A stretch of 64,000 nt of DNA from RYN-230 sp963760405 (GTDB lineage Bacteria > Actinomycetota > Actinomycetes > Streptosporangiales > Streptosporangiaceae), in the NCBI GenBank assembly GCA_963760405.1, contig CAVXCV010000006.1:62001-126000 (forward strand). Reading direction: 5' to 3'. Both the position numbers and the translations under genes were made by a program. The notes under the pieces were generated by a model. The model was not told where the DNA came from. It saw only the letters and a program-made list of their open reading frames with translations, and searched no databases. Positions 24,905 to 32,778 of this stretch are shown here, in pieces. Positions within the stretch are counted from its first letter, which is position 1. Each line of letters starts with the position of its first letter.

Positions 24905-25591
24905 GTGCACATCGTGATCATGGGATGCGGGCGGGTGGGATCCACCCTGGCCCACATCCTCGAGGACCAGGGCCATTCGGTCGCAGTCATCGACCAGGAC
25001 CGGGACGCGTTCCGCAAGCTGGGCTCTCATTTCAAGGGCAAGAAGGTGACCGGCATCGGCTTCGACCAGAACGTGCTGGTCGAGGCGGGCATCGAGCACG
25101 CGGACGCGTTCGCGGCCGTGAGCAGCGGTGACAACTCGAACGTGATCGCGGCACGGGTGGCCCGCGAGTCGTTCGGGGTGAAGCGGGTCGCGGCCCGCAT
25201 CTACGACCCGCGCCGGGCCGAGGTCTACCAGCGGCTGGGCATCCCCACGGTGGCGACCGTCCGGTGGACCGCGGACCAGATGCTGCGCCGGCTGCTGCCC
25301 GAGGGCAGCGAGCCATTGTGGCGGGACCCGACCGGCGCGGTGGTGCTCGCCGAGGTGGCCTACTCCGCGGATTGGGTCGGCGAGAAAACCTCCGTGCTGG
25401 AGGAATCGGCCCGGGTCCGGGTCGGGTTCCTGTCCCGGCTCGGCGAGGTGGTCATGCCCGGCCCGGGCATGGTCGTCCAGGAGGGCGACGTGCTGCACGT
25501 GATCGCGCTCGAGGACGACCTGGAACGGATTTCGGCGGCCCTGGCCTCCCGGGGCCCCGGCGGCAAGGCTGCGGGCAGAGGAGCACGCTGA
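24905..25591 (+). CDS. ceoB: TrkA-family K+ uptake regulatory protein, CeoB-like
   Basis: 228 residues from GTG 24905. It has an N-terminal Rossmann RCK_N domain with the NAD loop (VIMGCGRVGSTLAHILEDQG), acidic end AVIDQDRDAF, and a C-terminal RCK_C domain (about 135-215, ending VVQEGDVLHVIALEDD). It binds nucleotide and gates a K+ transporter on the cytosolic side. The next gene is a second TrkA subunit starting on the stop codon (TGATG), so they are co-translated, as in mycobacteria. No Trk/Ktr membrane subunit is in the window. Confidence 0.92.
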   Translation: MHIVIMGCGRVGSTLAHILEDQGHSVAVIDQDRDAFRKLGSHFKGKKVTGIGFDQNVLVEAGIEHADAFAAVSSGDNSNVIAARVARESFGVKRVAARIYDPRRAEVYQRLGIPTVATVRWTADQMLRRLLPEGSEPLWRDPTGAVVLAEVAYSADWVGEKTSVLEESARVRVGFLSRLGEVVMPGPGMVVQEGDVLHVIALEDDLERISAALASRGPGGKAAGRGAR

Positions 25592-26268
25592 TGCGGGTAG
25601 CCATCGCTGGCGCTGGCGCGGTTGGCCGCTCCATCGCCGCTGAACTGCTGGACAACGGGCACGAAGTGCTGCTGATCGACAAGAACCCCAAGTCCATCGC
25701 GGTGGACAGCGTGCCGCGGGCGGAATGGCTGCTCGCCGACGCCTGCGAGATCGCCTCGCTGGACGAGGCCTCGCTGGAGCGGTGCAACGTGGTGATCGCG
25801 GCGACCGGCGACGACAAGGCCAACCTGGTGATCTCGCTGCTGGCCAAGACCGAGTACGGGGTGCCCAGGGTAGTGGCCCGGATCAACCACCCGAACAACG
25901 AGTGGCTGTTCAACGAGTCCTGGGGGGTGGACGTGGCGGTGTCCACCCCGCGGATCATGTCCGCGCTGGTCGAGGAGGCGGTCAGCGTCGGCGACCTGGT
26001 CCGGCTGATGACCTTCCGGCAGAGCGACGCCAGCCTGGTCGAGCTGACCATGCCTGATGACGCCCCGCTGGCCGGCCACCGGATCGGGGACATCGAATGG
26101 CCGGCCGACACGGTCCTGGTCGCCATCCTCCGGGACGGCCGGGTGATCGTGCCGGAAAAGGACGACCCGCTGGAGGCTGGCGACGAACTGCTGTTCGTGA
26201 CCAGCGAGGACGTCGAGGACGAGCTGGCCGTGCTGCTGTCCGGCGGAGGGCACCGGGCGGCAGGCTGA
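25591..26268 (+). CDS. ceoC: TrkA-family K+ uptake regulatory protein, CeoC-like
   Basis: 225 residues; its ATG shares a base with the stop of ceoB. RCK_N carries GAGAVGRSIAAELLDNGHEV and LLIDKNPKS, then CNVVIAATGDDKANLV; RCK_C ends with VIVPEKDDPLEAGDELLFVTS. The two proteins are expected to form one regulatory ring on a potassium transporter encoded elsewhere. The gene is convergent with the DUF3710 gene, with a hairpin between them. Confidence 0.92.
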   Translation: MRVAIAGAGAVGRSIAAELLDNGHEVLLIDKNPKSIAVDSVPRAEWLLADACEIASLDEASLERCNVVIAATGDDKANLVISLLAKTEYGVPRVVARINHPNNEWLFNESWGVDVAVSTPRIMSALVEEAVSVGDLVRLMTFRQSDASLVELTMPDDAPLAGHRIGDIEWPADTVLVAILRDGRVIVPEKDDPLEAGDELLFVTSEDVEDELAVLLSGGGHRAAG

Positions 26269-26300
26269 CCGGGGCCCGGGGCGTGGCCGGCCAGCGGGCA

Positions 26301-26323
26301 CGCTGACCAGCGGCCGGTCAGCG
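26301..26323. terminator. Hairpin between ceoC and the DUF3710 gene
   Basis: CGCTGACC (26301-26308) and GGTCAGCG (26316-26323) form an 8-bp perfect stem with a 7-base loop. It spans the stop of the minus-strand DUF3710 gene and lies between two convergent genes, fitting a bidirectional terminator. Confidence 0.6.
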
Positions 26324-27181
26324 GGTCTCGGTGATCTCTGGGCCGCGCTCGAACGGGCTGGGCAGGTCGCCGAACCGGCCGTCCGCCGCCATCTGCTCCT
26401 CCATGGCCTGCCGGGCCTGCTCGGGCAGGTGGATCTCCAGCAGGTCCCGAGGCGGCGCGGGGTGGTTGCCGCGGACCACGACCACGCCGGCGAACACCTC
26501 TTCCAGGGCCGCGGCGGTGGCCGGGTGGGTGGCCGCTGGCCCGGTGATGACGCCGCGCAGGAACCAGCGCGGGCCGTCCACGCCCATGAAGCGGACCGGG
26601 CGGATGGCCGCCTGGCCGGTCGCCGGGTCCACCCCGGGCACCCGCGCGTGCAGCTCGGGCCCGAACGGGCCATCGGCCTGCTCACTGCTGCCGGCTGCCT
26701 CGCTGATCGCGGTGATGAGCTCCTGCCGGACGTCCTCCCACAGGCCACCGCTCTTCGGGGCAGCGAACGCCTGGAGCTGCAGCGAGCTCTCGCCGCGCAC
26801 CACGGCGATCAGCGGTCCCTGGTCCTCGGCGATATTCAGCTGGATCTCGAAACCCTCGGCCACCGGCAGCAGCAGGCTGCCGAAGTCGATCCGCTCCTGC
26901 TGCGGGAAGTCGTCCTCCGCATCCCACGGGCCCCACGCGGGCGCGGCCAGGCCAGAACCGGGAGCCCCGGCCGTCTCGCCGTCCTCGTCCTCGTCCTCGC
27001 CGGGCTCATCCTCGCCGTACCCGTCCGCGGCTAGGTCGTGCTCTGCTGGCTCATCGCCGTGCGGCCAGGCCTGCGTGCCGTCCTCGGCGAGTCCGGGCTC
27101 TGCCGCTTGGTCGCGGCGACGCCGACGGAACACTCCGTCCTCCCCTGCTTCTATGTCTGTCGCCCGGGCCATCAGGCTCAT
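26318..27181 (-). CDS. DUF3710-domain protein (Rv2696c-like)
   Basis: 287 residues. The first 90 are disordered: a basic patch FRRRRRD, then a strongly acidic run (EDEPGEDEDEDGE). The DUF3710 domain follows (about 95-265), with RIDFGSLLLPVAEGFEIQLN, SLQLQAFAAPKSGGLWEDVR, RPVRFMGVDGPRWFLRGVI and VVVRGNHPAPPRDLLEIHLP. It is a conserved actinobacterial protein of unknown function placed next to dut. Here it is 27 bp downstream of dut on the same strand, so they are likely co-transcribed. Confidence 0.9.
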   Translation of the reverse strand: MSLMARATDIEAGEDGVFRRRRRDQAAEPGLAEDGTQAWPHGDEPAEHDLAADGYGEDEPGEDEDEDGETAGAPGSGLAAPAWGPWDAEDDFPQQERIDFGSLLLPVAEGFEIQLNIAEDQGPLIAVVRGESSLQLQAFAAPKSGGLWEDVRQELITAISEAAGSSEQADGPFGPELHARVPGVDPATGQAAIRPVRFMGVDGPRWFLRGVITGPAATHPATAAALEEVFAGVVVVRGNHPAPPRDLLEIHLPEQARQAMEEQMAADGRFGDLPSPFERGPEITETR

Positions 27182-27208
27182 CTGACGGGCGCTCGGCCAG
27201 CTGGCTGC

Positions 27209-27778
27209 TCAGTCCCGCGGCGGGCTGGTGTCCACGGCCGCTGCCACAGCTGCGGGCCGCCCGCTGGCGGCCCCGGCCGCTCCGGCGTGGCCGCCGGTGG
27301 AGCCGAACCCGCCGTCCGCCCGCATCGACCCCGGCAGGGTATCCACCTCGTGGAAAACCGGGACCGCAACCCGCTGGATCACCAGCTGGGCGACCCGGTC
27401 CCCGCGCTGGAAACGGACACTCTGGCCGGGATCGGTGTTGAGCAACGTCACCCTGATCTCGCCACGGTACCCGGCATCCACCGTGCCCGGTGCATTCACG
27501 ATCGTCACCCCGTGCCGGGCGGCCAGGCCGGACCGCGGATGCACGAACGCCGCATAGCCATCGGGCAGGGCGATGGCCACGCCGGTCGGCACCACGGCCC
27601 GCTCGCCCGGGCCGAGTTCCACGTCCACCGCGGTCACCAGGTCCGCGCCCGCGTCGCCCGGATGCGCCCGGGAGGGTAGCGGCAGCTCCGGGTCCAGCCG
27701 CCGGATCAAGACGTTGACCACGTCGCTGCCGGGATTCACCGGCGGCATGGCGCACCGCAACGATGCCTGTTCACTCAC
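27209..27778 (-). CDS. dut: dUTP diphosphatase
   Basis: It hydrolyses dUTP to dUMP and PPi, keeping uracil out of DNA and feeding dTMP synthesis. All five trimeric dUTPase motifs are present: DAGADLVTAVD, PRSGLAA, GTVDAGYRGEI with the catalytic Asp, RGDRVAQLV, and C-terminal GGFGSTGG. At 189 residues it is longer than the usual 150, with about 20 extra residues at the N-terminus and an Ala-rich tail. GTG 27778 overlaps the 3' end of the AI-2E gene; a later start near MPPVNPGSD is possible. Confidence 0.95.
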   Translation of the reverse strand: MSEQASLRCAMPPVNPGSDVVNVLIRRLDPELPLPSRAHPGDAGADLVTAVDVELGPGERAVVPTGVAIALPDGYAAFVHPRSGLAARHGVTIVNAPGTVDAGYRGEIRVTLLNTDPGQSVRFQRGDRVAQLVIQRVAVPVFHEVDTLPGSMRADGGFGSTGGHAGAAGAASGRPAAVAAAVDTSPPRD

Positions 27779-29082
27779 GCGACCCTACCGCCGAATCCGG
27801 CGGGCCGGGCCGGTCAGCGCGCAGATACGGGACCGCCCGGGTGAGCGCGGCTGCGGTGGGCACGGCCACGATGGCGCCGGGGATGCCCGCCACGATCCCG
27901 CCGACCGCCAGCACCAGGATGATCGCCAGCGGATGCAGCCGGACCATCCGGCCGACGACCAGCGGCTGCAACAGGTGACTCTCCAGCTGGTTTTCCAGGA
28001 TGAAGACGACCACCAGGGCCAGGGCCGCGATCCAGCCCCTGGTGCCCAGCGTGACGGCCACCGCCAGCGCGCCGGCCACCAGGATGCCCACGAGGGGGAT
28101 GAACGCGGCCAGGAAAACCAGGATGACGAGCGGGATCAGCAGCGGGACGCCCAGGATCCACAGCGCGAACCCGATCACCACGGCGTGGATGGCCGCGACC
28201 GCGACCGTGCCGCGCACGTAGTAGACCAGGGCCTGCCACGCCGCGGCGCCTGCCCGCCTGGTCCGCGCCTGGCGCTCCGCGCCGAGGCCGCTGGTCAGCC
28301 AGCGCCAGATCCGGTCGCCGTCCTTGAGCAGGAAGAACGTGACGAACAGCATGAGCACCAGGCCCGCCAGGAGCTCCAGGAGGAGCTTGCCACCGGTCAC
28401 CACGGTGCCCGCCACCAGCGACTGGTGCTGCTTGAGGTAGCTGAGCACGCGATTGGACAGGCCCTGCAACCCTGCGTTCCGGACGTGGAACGGCGGACCG
28501 GCCAGCCACTGCTGAAGCTGGGTGACGGTGTGCTTCAGCTCGATGACCAGGTGCGGGTAGTCCGCGCTCGTGCGGGTGGCCGCCAGCGTGCCGGCCCCGA
28601 CCAGCACGGCGACGGCCAGCAGCAGCGTGCACCAGGTGGCGGCGAGCGCGGGCAGGCCGAGCCCGGCGCAGCCGGGCCAGCAGCGGCCGCAGCAGCGCGG
28701 TCAGCAGCAACGCGGCCACGCACGGCAGCACCACCAGGCGGAGCATGCTGGCCACCCGGAACGCCAGGTAGAGGGCGATGCTGACGAGGATGAGCCGCCA
28801 TGACCAGCCTGCGGCCCGGGCCAGCCAGCCGGGCACCGGGGGCTCGGCGGGCTCGGTCAGCCGCTGGGCACCGGGCTCCGCCGCTGCGGGTGCTTCGCCG
28901 GGCCCGGGCGGGAGGGCCTGACCCGGGCCGGGACCGGCTGCCGGGCCGGGATCTGCCGGGCCGGGACCGGACAGCACGGTCCCGCCCGCGGAGGCGTTCT
29001 GCTTCTGCTGCGTGGTCGCTTGCTGGTGCACCTGGCTGGCCGCGCCCAGGCGGAGGCCGCGCCACATGCGTCGCCCGTTCAT
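27771..29082 (-). CDS. AI-2E (PerM/YdiK)-family transporter, interrupted by a +1 frameshift
   Basis: The N-terminal frame from ATG 29082 gives a cytosolic Pro/Gly-rich stretch and a first helix pair (WRLILVSIALYLAFRVASML, LVVLPCVAALLLTALLRPLL). Just after this, near 28665, homology moves by one base into the frame that runs to 27771: TLLLAVAVLVGAGTLAATR, LLELLAGLVLMLFVTFFLL with KDGDRIW, FIPLVGILVAGALA and ENQLESHLLQPLVVGRMV, all typical of this family. Joined, it would be about 436 residues with eight helices. Some members export AI-2 and others Na+/Li+, so the substrate is open. It overlaps dut, suggesting an operon. Confidence 0.8.
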
Positions 29083-29111
29083 GCCTCCATGTAACCAACT
29101 ACGGTAGACCT

Positions 29112-29589
29112 ATGCGCGTTTACCGCGAACGGCTGCGTGTCCCGGTGAGTTACTGGCTGCTCGGGATCACCTCCCTGATCATGCTCGGCAGCCGGCCTGC
29201 TGGCCGGCTTCAACTGGGAGCCTGCCCTGGCCGTGTACCTGATCCTGGGCCTCCCGTTCGCCGCGTTCATGATCACCTGGGGATGGCTGAGCCTGGAGGT
29301 CAGCCACGGGGAACTACGGGCCGGACGGGCCCGGCTGCCCCTGGGCGCCGCGGGTGAGGTGGTGGTGCTGGATGCGACACAGACCACCGCGCTGCGCGGG
29401 CCGCGCGCGGACCCGGCGGCCTTCCTGCTGTCCCGGCCCTACCTGCCGCTGGCCGTCTACATCGCGGTGCAGGACCCGGCCAGCACCGTCCCGTACTGGC
29501 TGATCGGTACCCGCCAGCCCGCCGAGCTGGCCGCCGCGATCGAGGCGGCCCGGCCCACGGCACGGGCTGACGGCGCATCCGTGGCATGA
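29112..29589 (+). CDS. DUF3093-domain membrane protein (Rv2698-like), with a +1 frameshift
   Basis: It starts at ATG 29112 as MRVYRERLRVPVSYWLLGIT and, after about 29195, continues one base on with LLAGFNWEPALAVYLILGLP, FMITWGWLSLEVSHGELRAG, ALRGPRADPAAFLLSRPYLP and YWLIGTRQPAELAAAIEAAR. Skipping one C in AGCCGGCC joins both halves to about 158 residues: two membrane helices then the cytosolic DUF3093 domain. There is no ribosome site, but TACGGT lies six bases before the ATG, so a leaderless transcript is plausible. DUF3093 genes sit next to dut in many actinobacteria, as here. Only 29 bp separate it from the divergent AI-2E gene. Confidence 0.8.
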
Positions 29590-29662
29590 TCGACCCGCAC
29601 GCACCGGCGCCGCCGCGCGGTGGGCCTCAGCACCGCCGCCCAGCGGGCATCAGGGAGGATGC

Positions 29663-29935
29663 ATGGCAGACAAGCGCGGGGACGCCATGAGCAAGGCGTT
29701 CGGCACAGCGGCCGCCTTTGGCGCGGCGTTCATCGCCCGCAAGTTGATGACCGTGGGCTGGAAACGGTTCACCGGCAAGGAGCCTCCCAACGACCCGCAG
29801 GACCCGGCGGTCGGTACGGTCGAGGCGGTCAGCTGGGCGGTGGCGATGGGCGTGGTCATCGGGGCGGTCCGGGTCCTGGCCATCCGGGCCGCGTCGGGCC
29901 GGATGCGGCGCGCCCCGGCGGACCCCGGAGCCTGA
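29663..29935 (+). CDS. DUF4235-domain small membrane protein
   Basis: 90 residues with GGGAGG upstream. It matches the DUF4235 layout: a first amphipathic helix (AFGTAAAFGAAFIARKLMTV), GWKRFTGKEPPNDP in the middle, and a second helix (AVSWAVAMGVVIGAVRVLAI) ending in a basic tail. It is a conserved actinobacterial membrane protein of unknown role. Confidence 0.85.
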   Translation: MADKRGDAMSKAFGTAAAFGAAFIARKLMTVGWKRFTGKEPPNDPQDPAVGTVEAVSWAVAMGVVIGAVRVLAIRAASGRMRRAPADPGA

Positions 29936-29998
29936 TCCCGGCCTTCCGGGCCGGCCGTCCCCGGCCCGGAACCGGGCCGGCCAAACCCGGACGAGTTA

Positions 29999-30014
29999 CG
30001 ATACATCTCGATAC
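29999..30014. promoter_or_regulatory. Phased CGATAC direct repeat upstream of a DUF1707 gene
   Basis: CGATAC occurs at 29999-30004 and 30009-30014, 10 bp apart (one helical turn), 19 bp before the ATG at 30033 and its GAGGAGG ribosome site. The same hexamer is the half-site of the palindrome in front of tetR at 2274-2285. It is either an activator/repressor site or promoter core; I cannot tell which. Confidence 0.4.
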
Positions 30015-30032
30015 CGGGCAGAGGAGGCAGCC

Positions 30033-30662
30033 ATGCAGCCGTCAGGCAGCGAACCGGCCGTGGGCACTACGGGCCCGCAGGCCCAGGTGCCAGCGATCCG
30101 CGCGTCAGACGCCGAACGTGACGCCGCCACCCAGCGACTGCAGGAGGCGTTCGCCGAGGGCCGGCTCGACGACGCCGAGTTCGACGAGCGGATGCGCACC
30201 GCACTGTCCGCGCGGACCCGGGCTGATCTGGACCAGTTGCTGACCGACCTGCCGGCCCCGGCCACACTGGCTACCGGGCAGGCCGCGCCCGCCACCCCGG
30301 CACCGGGGCGGCTCGGGGTCGCGGTCAAGAGCTCTCTCCGCCGGGCCGGACGGTGGCGGGTGCCGGAGCGGTACACCACGGTGGTGTACAAGGGCAACGG
30401 CTGGCTGGACCTGCGCGCCGCCGAGCTGACCGCCCCGGTCACCACGCTGCTGGCCGTCGCCTACAAGTCCCGGGTCACCGTGCTGGTGCCGCCTGGGGTA
30501 CGGGTCGAGGTGGGCGGCCTGGGCGCGGACACGGACACCGACCCGGCTGCGGTGGTGCCGGCCGGCGCCCCGCTGGTGCATGTCCGCGGCGTCACCTACA
30601 AGGGCACGGTCGAGGTGCGGAGCACGCCGCCGCCAGGACGGGCCGGACCGCCGGTCAGGTAA
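30033..30662 (+). CDS. DUF1707 domain protein with LiaF-like C-terminal domain
   Basis: 209 residues. The DUF1707 domain is at about 22-75 (IRASDAERDAATQRLQEAF, AEGRLDDAEFDERMRTALSA, TRADLDQLLTDLP). After a Pro/Ala linker, residues 110-200 form a beta-rich domain (ERYTTVVYKGNGWLDLRAAE, YKSRVTVLVPPGVRVEVGG, VRGVTYKGTVEVRS), like the cell-wall-stress LiaF/YvqF C-terminal domain. It is probably a cytosolic or membrane-proximal sensor or adaptor. Its 3' end overlaps the convergent VOC gene by 8 bp. A second DUF1707 protein with membrane helices is at 55914. Confidence 0.88.
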   Translation: MQPSGSEPAVGTTGPQAQVPAIRASDAERDAATQRLQEAFAEGRLDDAEFDERMRTALSARTRADLDQLLTDLPAPATLATGQAAPATPAPGRLGVAVKSSLRRAGRWRVPERYTTVVYKGNGWLDLRAAELTAPVTTLLAVAYKSRVTVLVPPGVRVEVGGLGADTDTDPAAVVPAGAPLVHVRGVTYKGTVEVRSTPPPGRAGPPVR

Positions 30663-31152
30663 CTGAGCCGGCCGCGGCCCCGGTCGCCCGCCCACCCCAG
30701 CGGGCCAGCTCGCTCTCCAGGTCGAGCGGCGCGATCATGTCGCCCCGCTGCATCTCGGCCGCCCAGTCCTCGGCGGGCACCCGCCACATGACCTCGAACT
30801 CGATGCCGCTCGGGTCCCGCGCGTAGAGCGACTTGGACACCCGGTGATCACTCGCGCCGACCAGCGCGCCCCGGCCGGCCAGCCTGGCCCGGATCTCATC
30901 CAGCTCGGCCAGCGTGCCCACCTCCCAGGCCAGGTGGTAGAGGCCGACCTGGGGCTCGGGCGGCCGCGGGGCACCGCCGAGGACGAACAGGCCGAGATCG
31001 TGGTCGTTCAGCGAGCCAGGCGAGCGCAGGAACGCCGCCTGGCCCGGTATCTCGGTGCGGATCTCAAAGCCGAGCGTCGCGGTGTAGAACTCGACGGCAC
31101 GGTCCAGGTCGTGCACATAGAGCACGGCGTGGTTGAGGCGTCGCACGGGCAT
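30655..31152 (-). CDS. VOC (glyoxalase/extradiol dioxygenase fold) protein
   Basis: 165 residues. The two beta-alpha-beta-beta-beta modules are visible: RLNHAVLYVHDLDRAVEFYT with LGFEIRTEI, and LYHLAWEVGTLAELDEIRAR with DPSGIEFEVMWRV. Likely metal ligands are the His in LNHAVL, the His in YHLAWEV and the Glu in IEFEVMW, as in catechol 2,3-dioxygenase-like members. The substrate is unknown. Confidence 0.88.
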   Translation of the reverse strand: MPVRRLNHAVLYVHDLDRAVEFYTATLGFEIRTEIPGQAAFLRSPGSLNDHDLGLFVLGGAPRPPEPQVGLYHLAWEVGTLAELDEIRARLAGRGALVGASDHRVSKSLYARDPSGIEFEVMWRVPAEDWAAEMQRGDMIAPLDLESELARWGGRATGAAAGSVT

Positions 31153-31257
31153 GGCGGGCTCCTCCCTCGCGGGGACGTTCTGGTAATCCAGAAGGCGCGG
31201 CGCCGCTAGCTGATTCCCGGGGCCGGGCGGTGCTGGCCCGCGGTCAGCGGGCAGCGG

Positions 31258-32544
31258 TCACCGGCCTGCTCCGGCGGGCCCCGTATACACGGCACGAGGC
31301 CGCAACGGGGTGTGGCTGGCGTACTCCTCCAGCCCATGGGCCAGCCAGCCGGCCGCCCGGGCCACCGCGAACACCGCCTCCCCGGCTCCAGTGATCATCC
31401 CGGCCGTCCTGGCTAGCACGGCGAGGGCGAAATCGATGTTCGGCTGCGGCAGGGCCCGCCGGTGCGTCTCGGCCAGCACGGCATCGGCCACCGCCAGCCG
31501 CGGCGAGGCTGGCACGGCTTTCCTGATCATGGCGAGCAGCAGCCCGGCCCGGGGGTCACCGGCCCGGTAGACGAAATGACCGAACCCGGGCACCCGCTCG
31601 CCCCGGCGGAGCAGGTCCCCTACCACCCGCGGTGCGCCCGCAGGCGCACGGGCGGCGGCCAGCATGGTCTCGGCGCCGAGCGACGCACCGCCGTGCAGCG
31701 CGCCGCCGACCGCGCCCAGGCCGGTGCCGACGACCGCGTAGGGGTCGGCCCGGACCGACGCGGCGACCCGGGCGGCCAGCGTGGACGCGGCCAGCTCATG
31801 ATCGGCCAGCAGGACCAGGGCTGCCCGCAACGCGTCCAGCAGCCCGGCCGCGGGCGGTTCCGGGCAGAGCTTGGGCCAGAGCCGGGCCGCCATCCCGGCC
31901 GCCGCGGCGGCCGCCGATCCAGCGCCGGGCTGGGCCGCGGGCCGCCCGGCGGGTTCGCCGGGCGGCCCGGCGGGCGGCAAGCAGTCCACCATGCCGGAGA
32001 TGATCGCCTGGCCCGCCGCGATCACGGCGGGAGCGTCCAGGTGCAGCCGCAGCGGGTCGGCCGCGGCCAGCGCCGGGACGATGACCTGAAGCCGTTCCAG
32101 CGGCAGGGTGCCCTCGGGCAGGGCCGCCTGGGCGGCCCGGCCGGCCGCCAGCGCCGCGGCCGTCGCCCGCCACCCGCTGCCGGGGCTGGCCCCGGCAGCA
32201 TCCAGGTAGCCCGCACCGGGCCAGGCACCGGTCCACAGCAGCACCGCGACATCCTCGAACGCCGCCTCCCGGGCCAGGTCCAGGGCATCCAGGCCGCGGA
32301 ACCACAGCCCGTCGTCGGCGATCTCGGTCACCCCTGACTCGATGACCAGCCCGGCCAGCCCAGCTGGCCGACGCGGGCGGCCGCGCCGGGCCAGTTCCTC
32401 GACCTCGCCGGGGTCGAACAGGCTGATCTTGCCGCCGGTGCCGCGGCGCCGGCTCAGCACGCCCCGGCTGACGTAGGCGTACAGCGTGGCCTGCTTGACC
32501 CCGAGCCGCCGGGCGGCCTCGGCCGCGCCGATCCATTCCGTCAC
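31258..32544 (-). CDS. Citrate synthase-family protein with N-terminal HTH (excisionase/MerR-like) domain
   Basis: The start is taken at GTG 32544 (VTEWIGAAEAA), giving 428 residues; the frame is open to 32631. Residues 1-55 are a DNA-binding-type winged helix (GAAEAARRLGVKQATLYAYV, RRRGTGGKISLFDPGEVEEL). The citrate synthase fold follows, with GLDALDLAREAAFEDVAVLL, LADHELAASTLAARVAAS, GGALHGGAS, the active-site GFGHFVYRAGDPR and the late NIDFALAVLA Asp. It may make citrate or 2-methylcitrate from oxaloacetate and an acyl-CoA. The HTH suggests a regulatory role too. It is divergent from a homocitrate-synthase-like gene with an inverted repeat between. Confidence 0.86.
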   Translation of the reverse strand: MTEWIGAAEAARRLGVKQATLYAYVSRGVLSRRRGTGGKISLFDPGEVEELARRGRPRRPAGLAGLVIESGVTEIADDGLWFRGLDALDLAREAAFEDVAVLLWTGAWPGAGYLDAAGASPGSGWRATAAALAAGRAAQAALPEGTLPLERLQVIVPALAAADPLRLHLDAPAVIAAGQAIISGMVDCLPPAGPPGEPAGRPAAQPGAGSAAAAAAGMAARLWPKLCPEPPAAGLLDALRAALVLLADHELAASTLAARVAASVRADPYAVVGTGLGAVGGALHGGASLGAETMLAAARAPAGAPRVVGDLLRRGERVPGFGHFVYRAGDPRAGLLLAMIRKAVPASPRLAVADAVLAETHRRALPQPNIDFALAVLARTAGMITGAGEAVFAVARAAGWLAHGLEEYASHTPLRPRAVYTGPAGAGR

Positions 32545-32684
32545 TGCCACCCCATCCGCCCTACCGGCCACCCCAAGGCCAGCGGGAGACCGCGGCCCAG
32601 GCGAGATGTGTGCCCTGACCGTCGTGGCCACGTCGGTGAGGGCACACTTTCGCGCGCGACCCGGACCACCGGGTCACCCGATAG

Positions 32685-32714
32685 TTGATTTTAATCAATG
32701 TTGATGACTATAGA
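32685..32714 (+). promoter_or_regulatory. Promoter and overlapping inverted repeat of the homocitrate-synthase-like gene
   Basis: TTGATT (32685-32690) and TATAGA (32709-32714) make a -35/-10 pair with an 18-bp spacer in an AT-rich patch within GC-rich DNA. The -35 is one arm of a perfect inverted repeat TTGATT-TT-AATCAA (32685-32698), so a bound regulator would block RNA polymerase. The neighbouring HTH-citrate synthase is an obvious candidate regulator, by inference only. Confidence 0.6.
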
Positions 32715-32778
32715 CGTTACGTGTGAGGGTAGCGAGTGTCCGCCTGCGGATGGCCGGCCGATTTCCCGGAGGATGCAG

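Noticed and set aside
31462..32337. Plus-strand open frame inside the citrate synthase gene
   Set aside because: Gln/Arg/Gly-rich shadow product; the citrate synthase motifs on the other strand are decisive.
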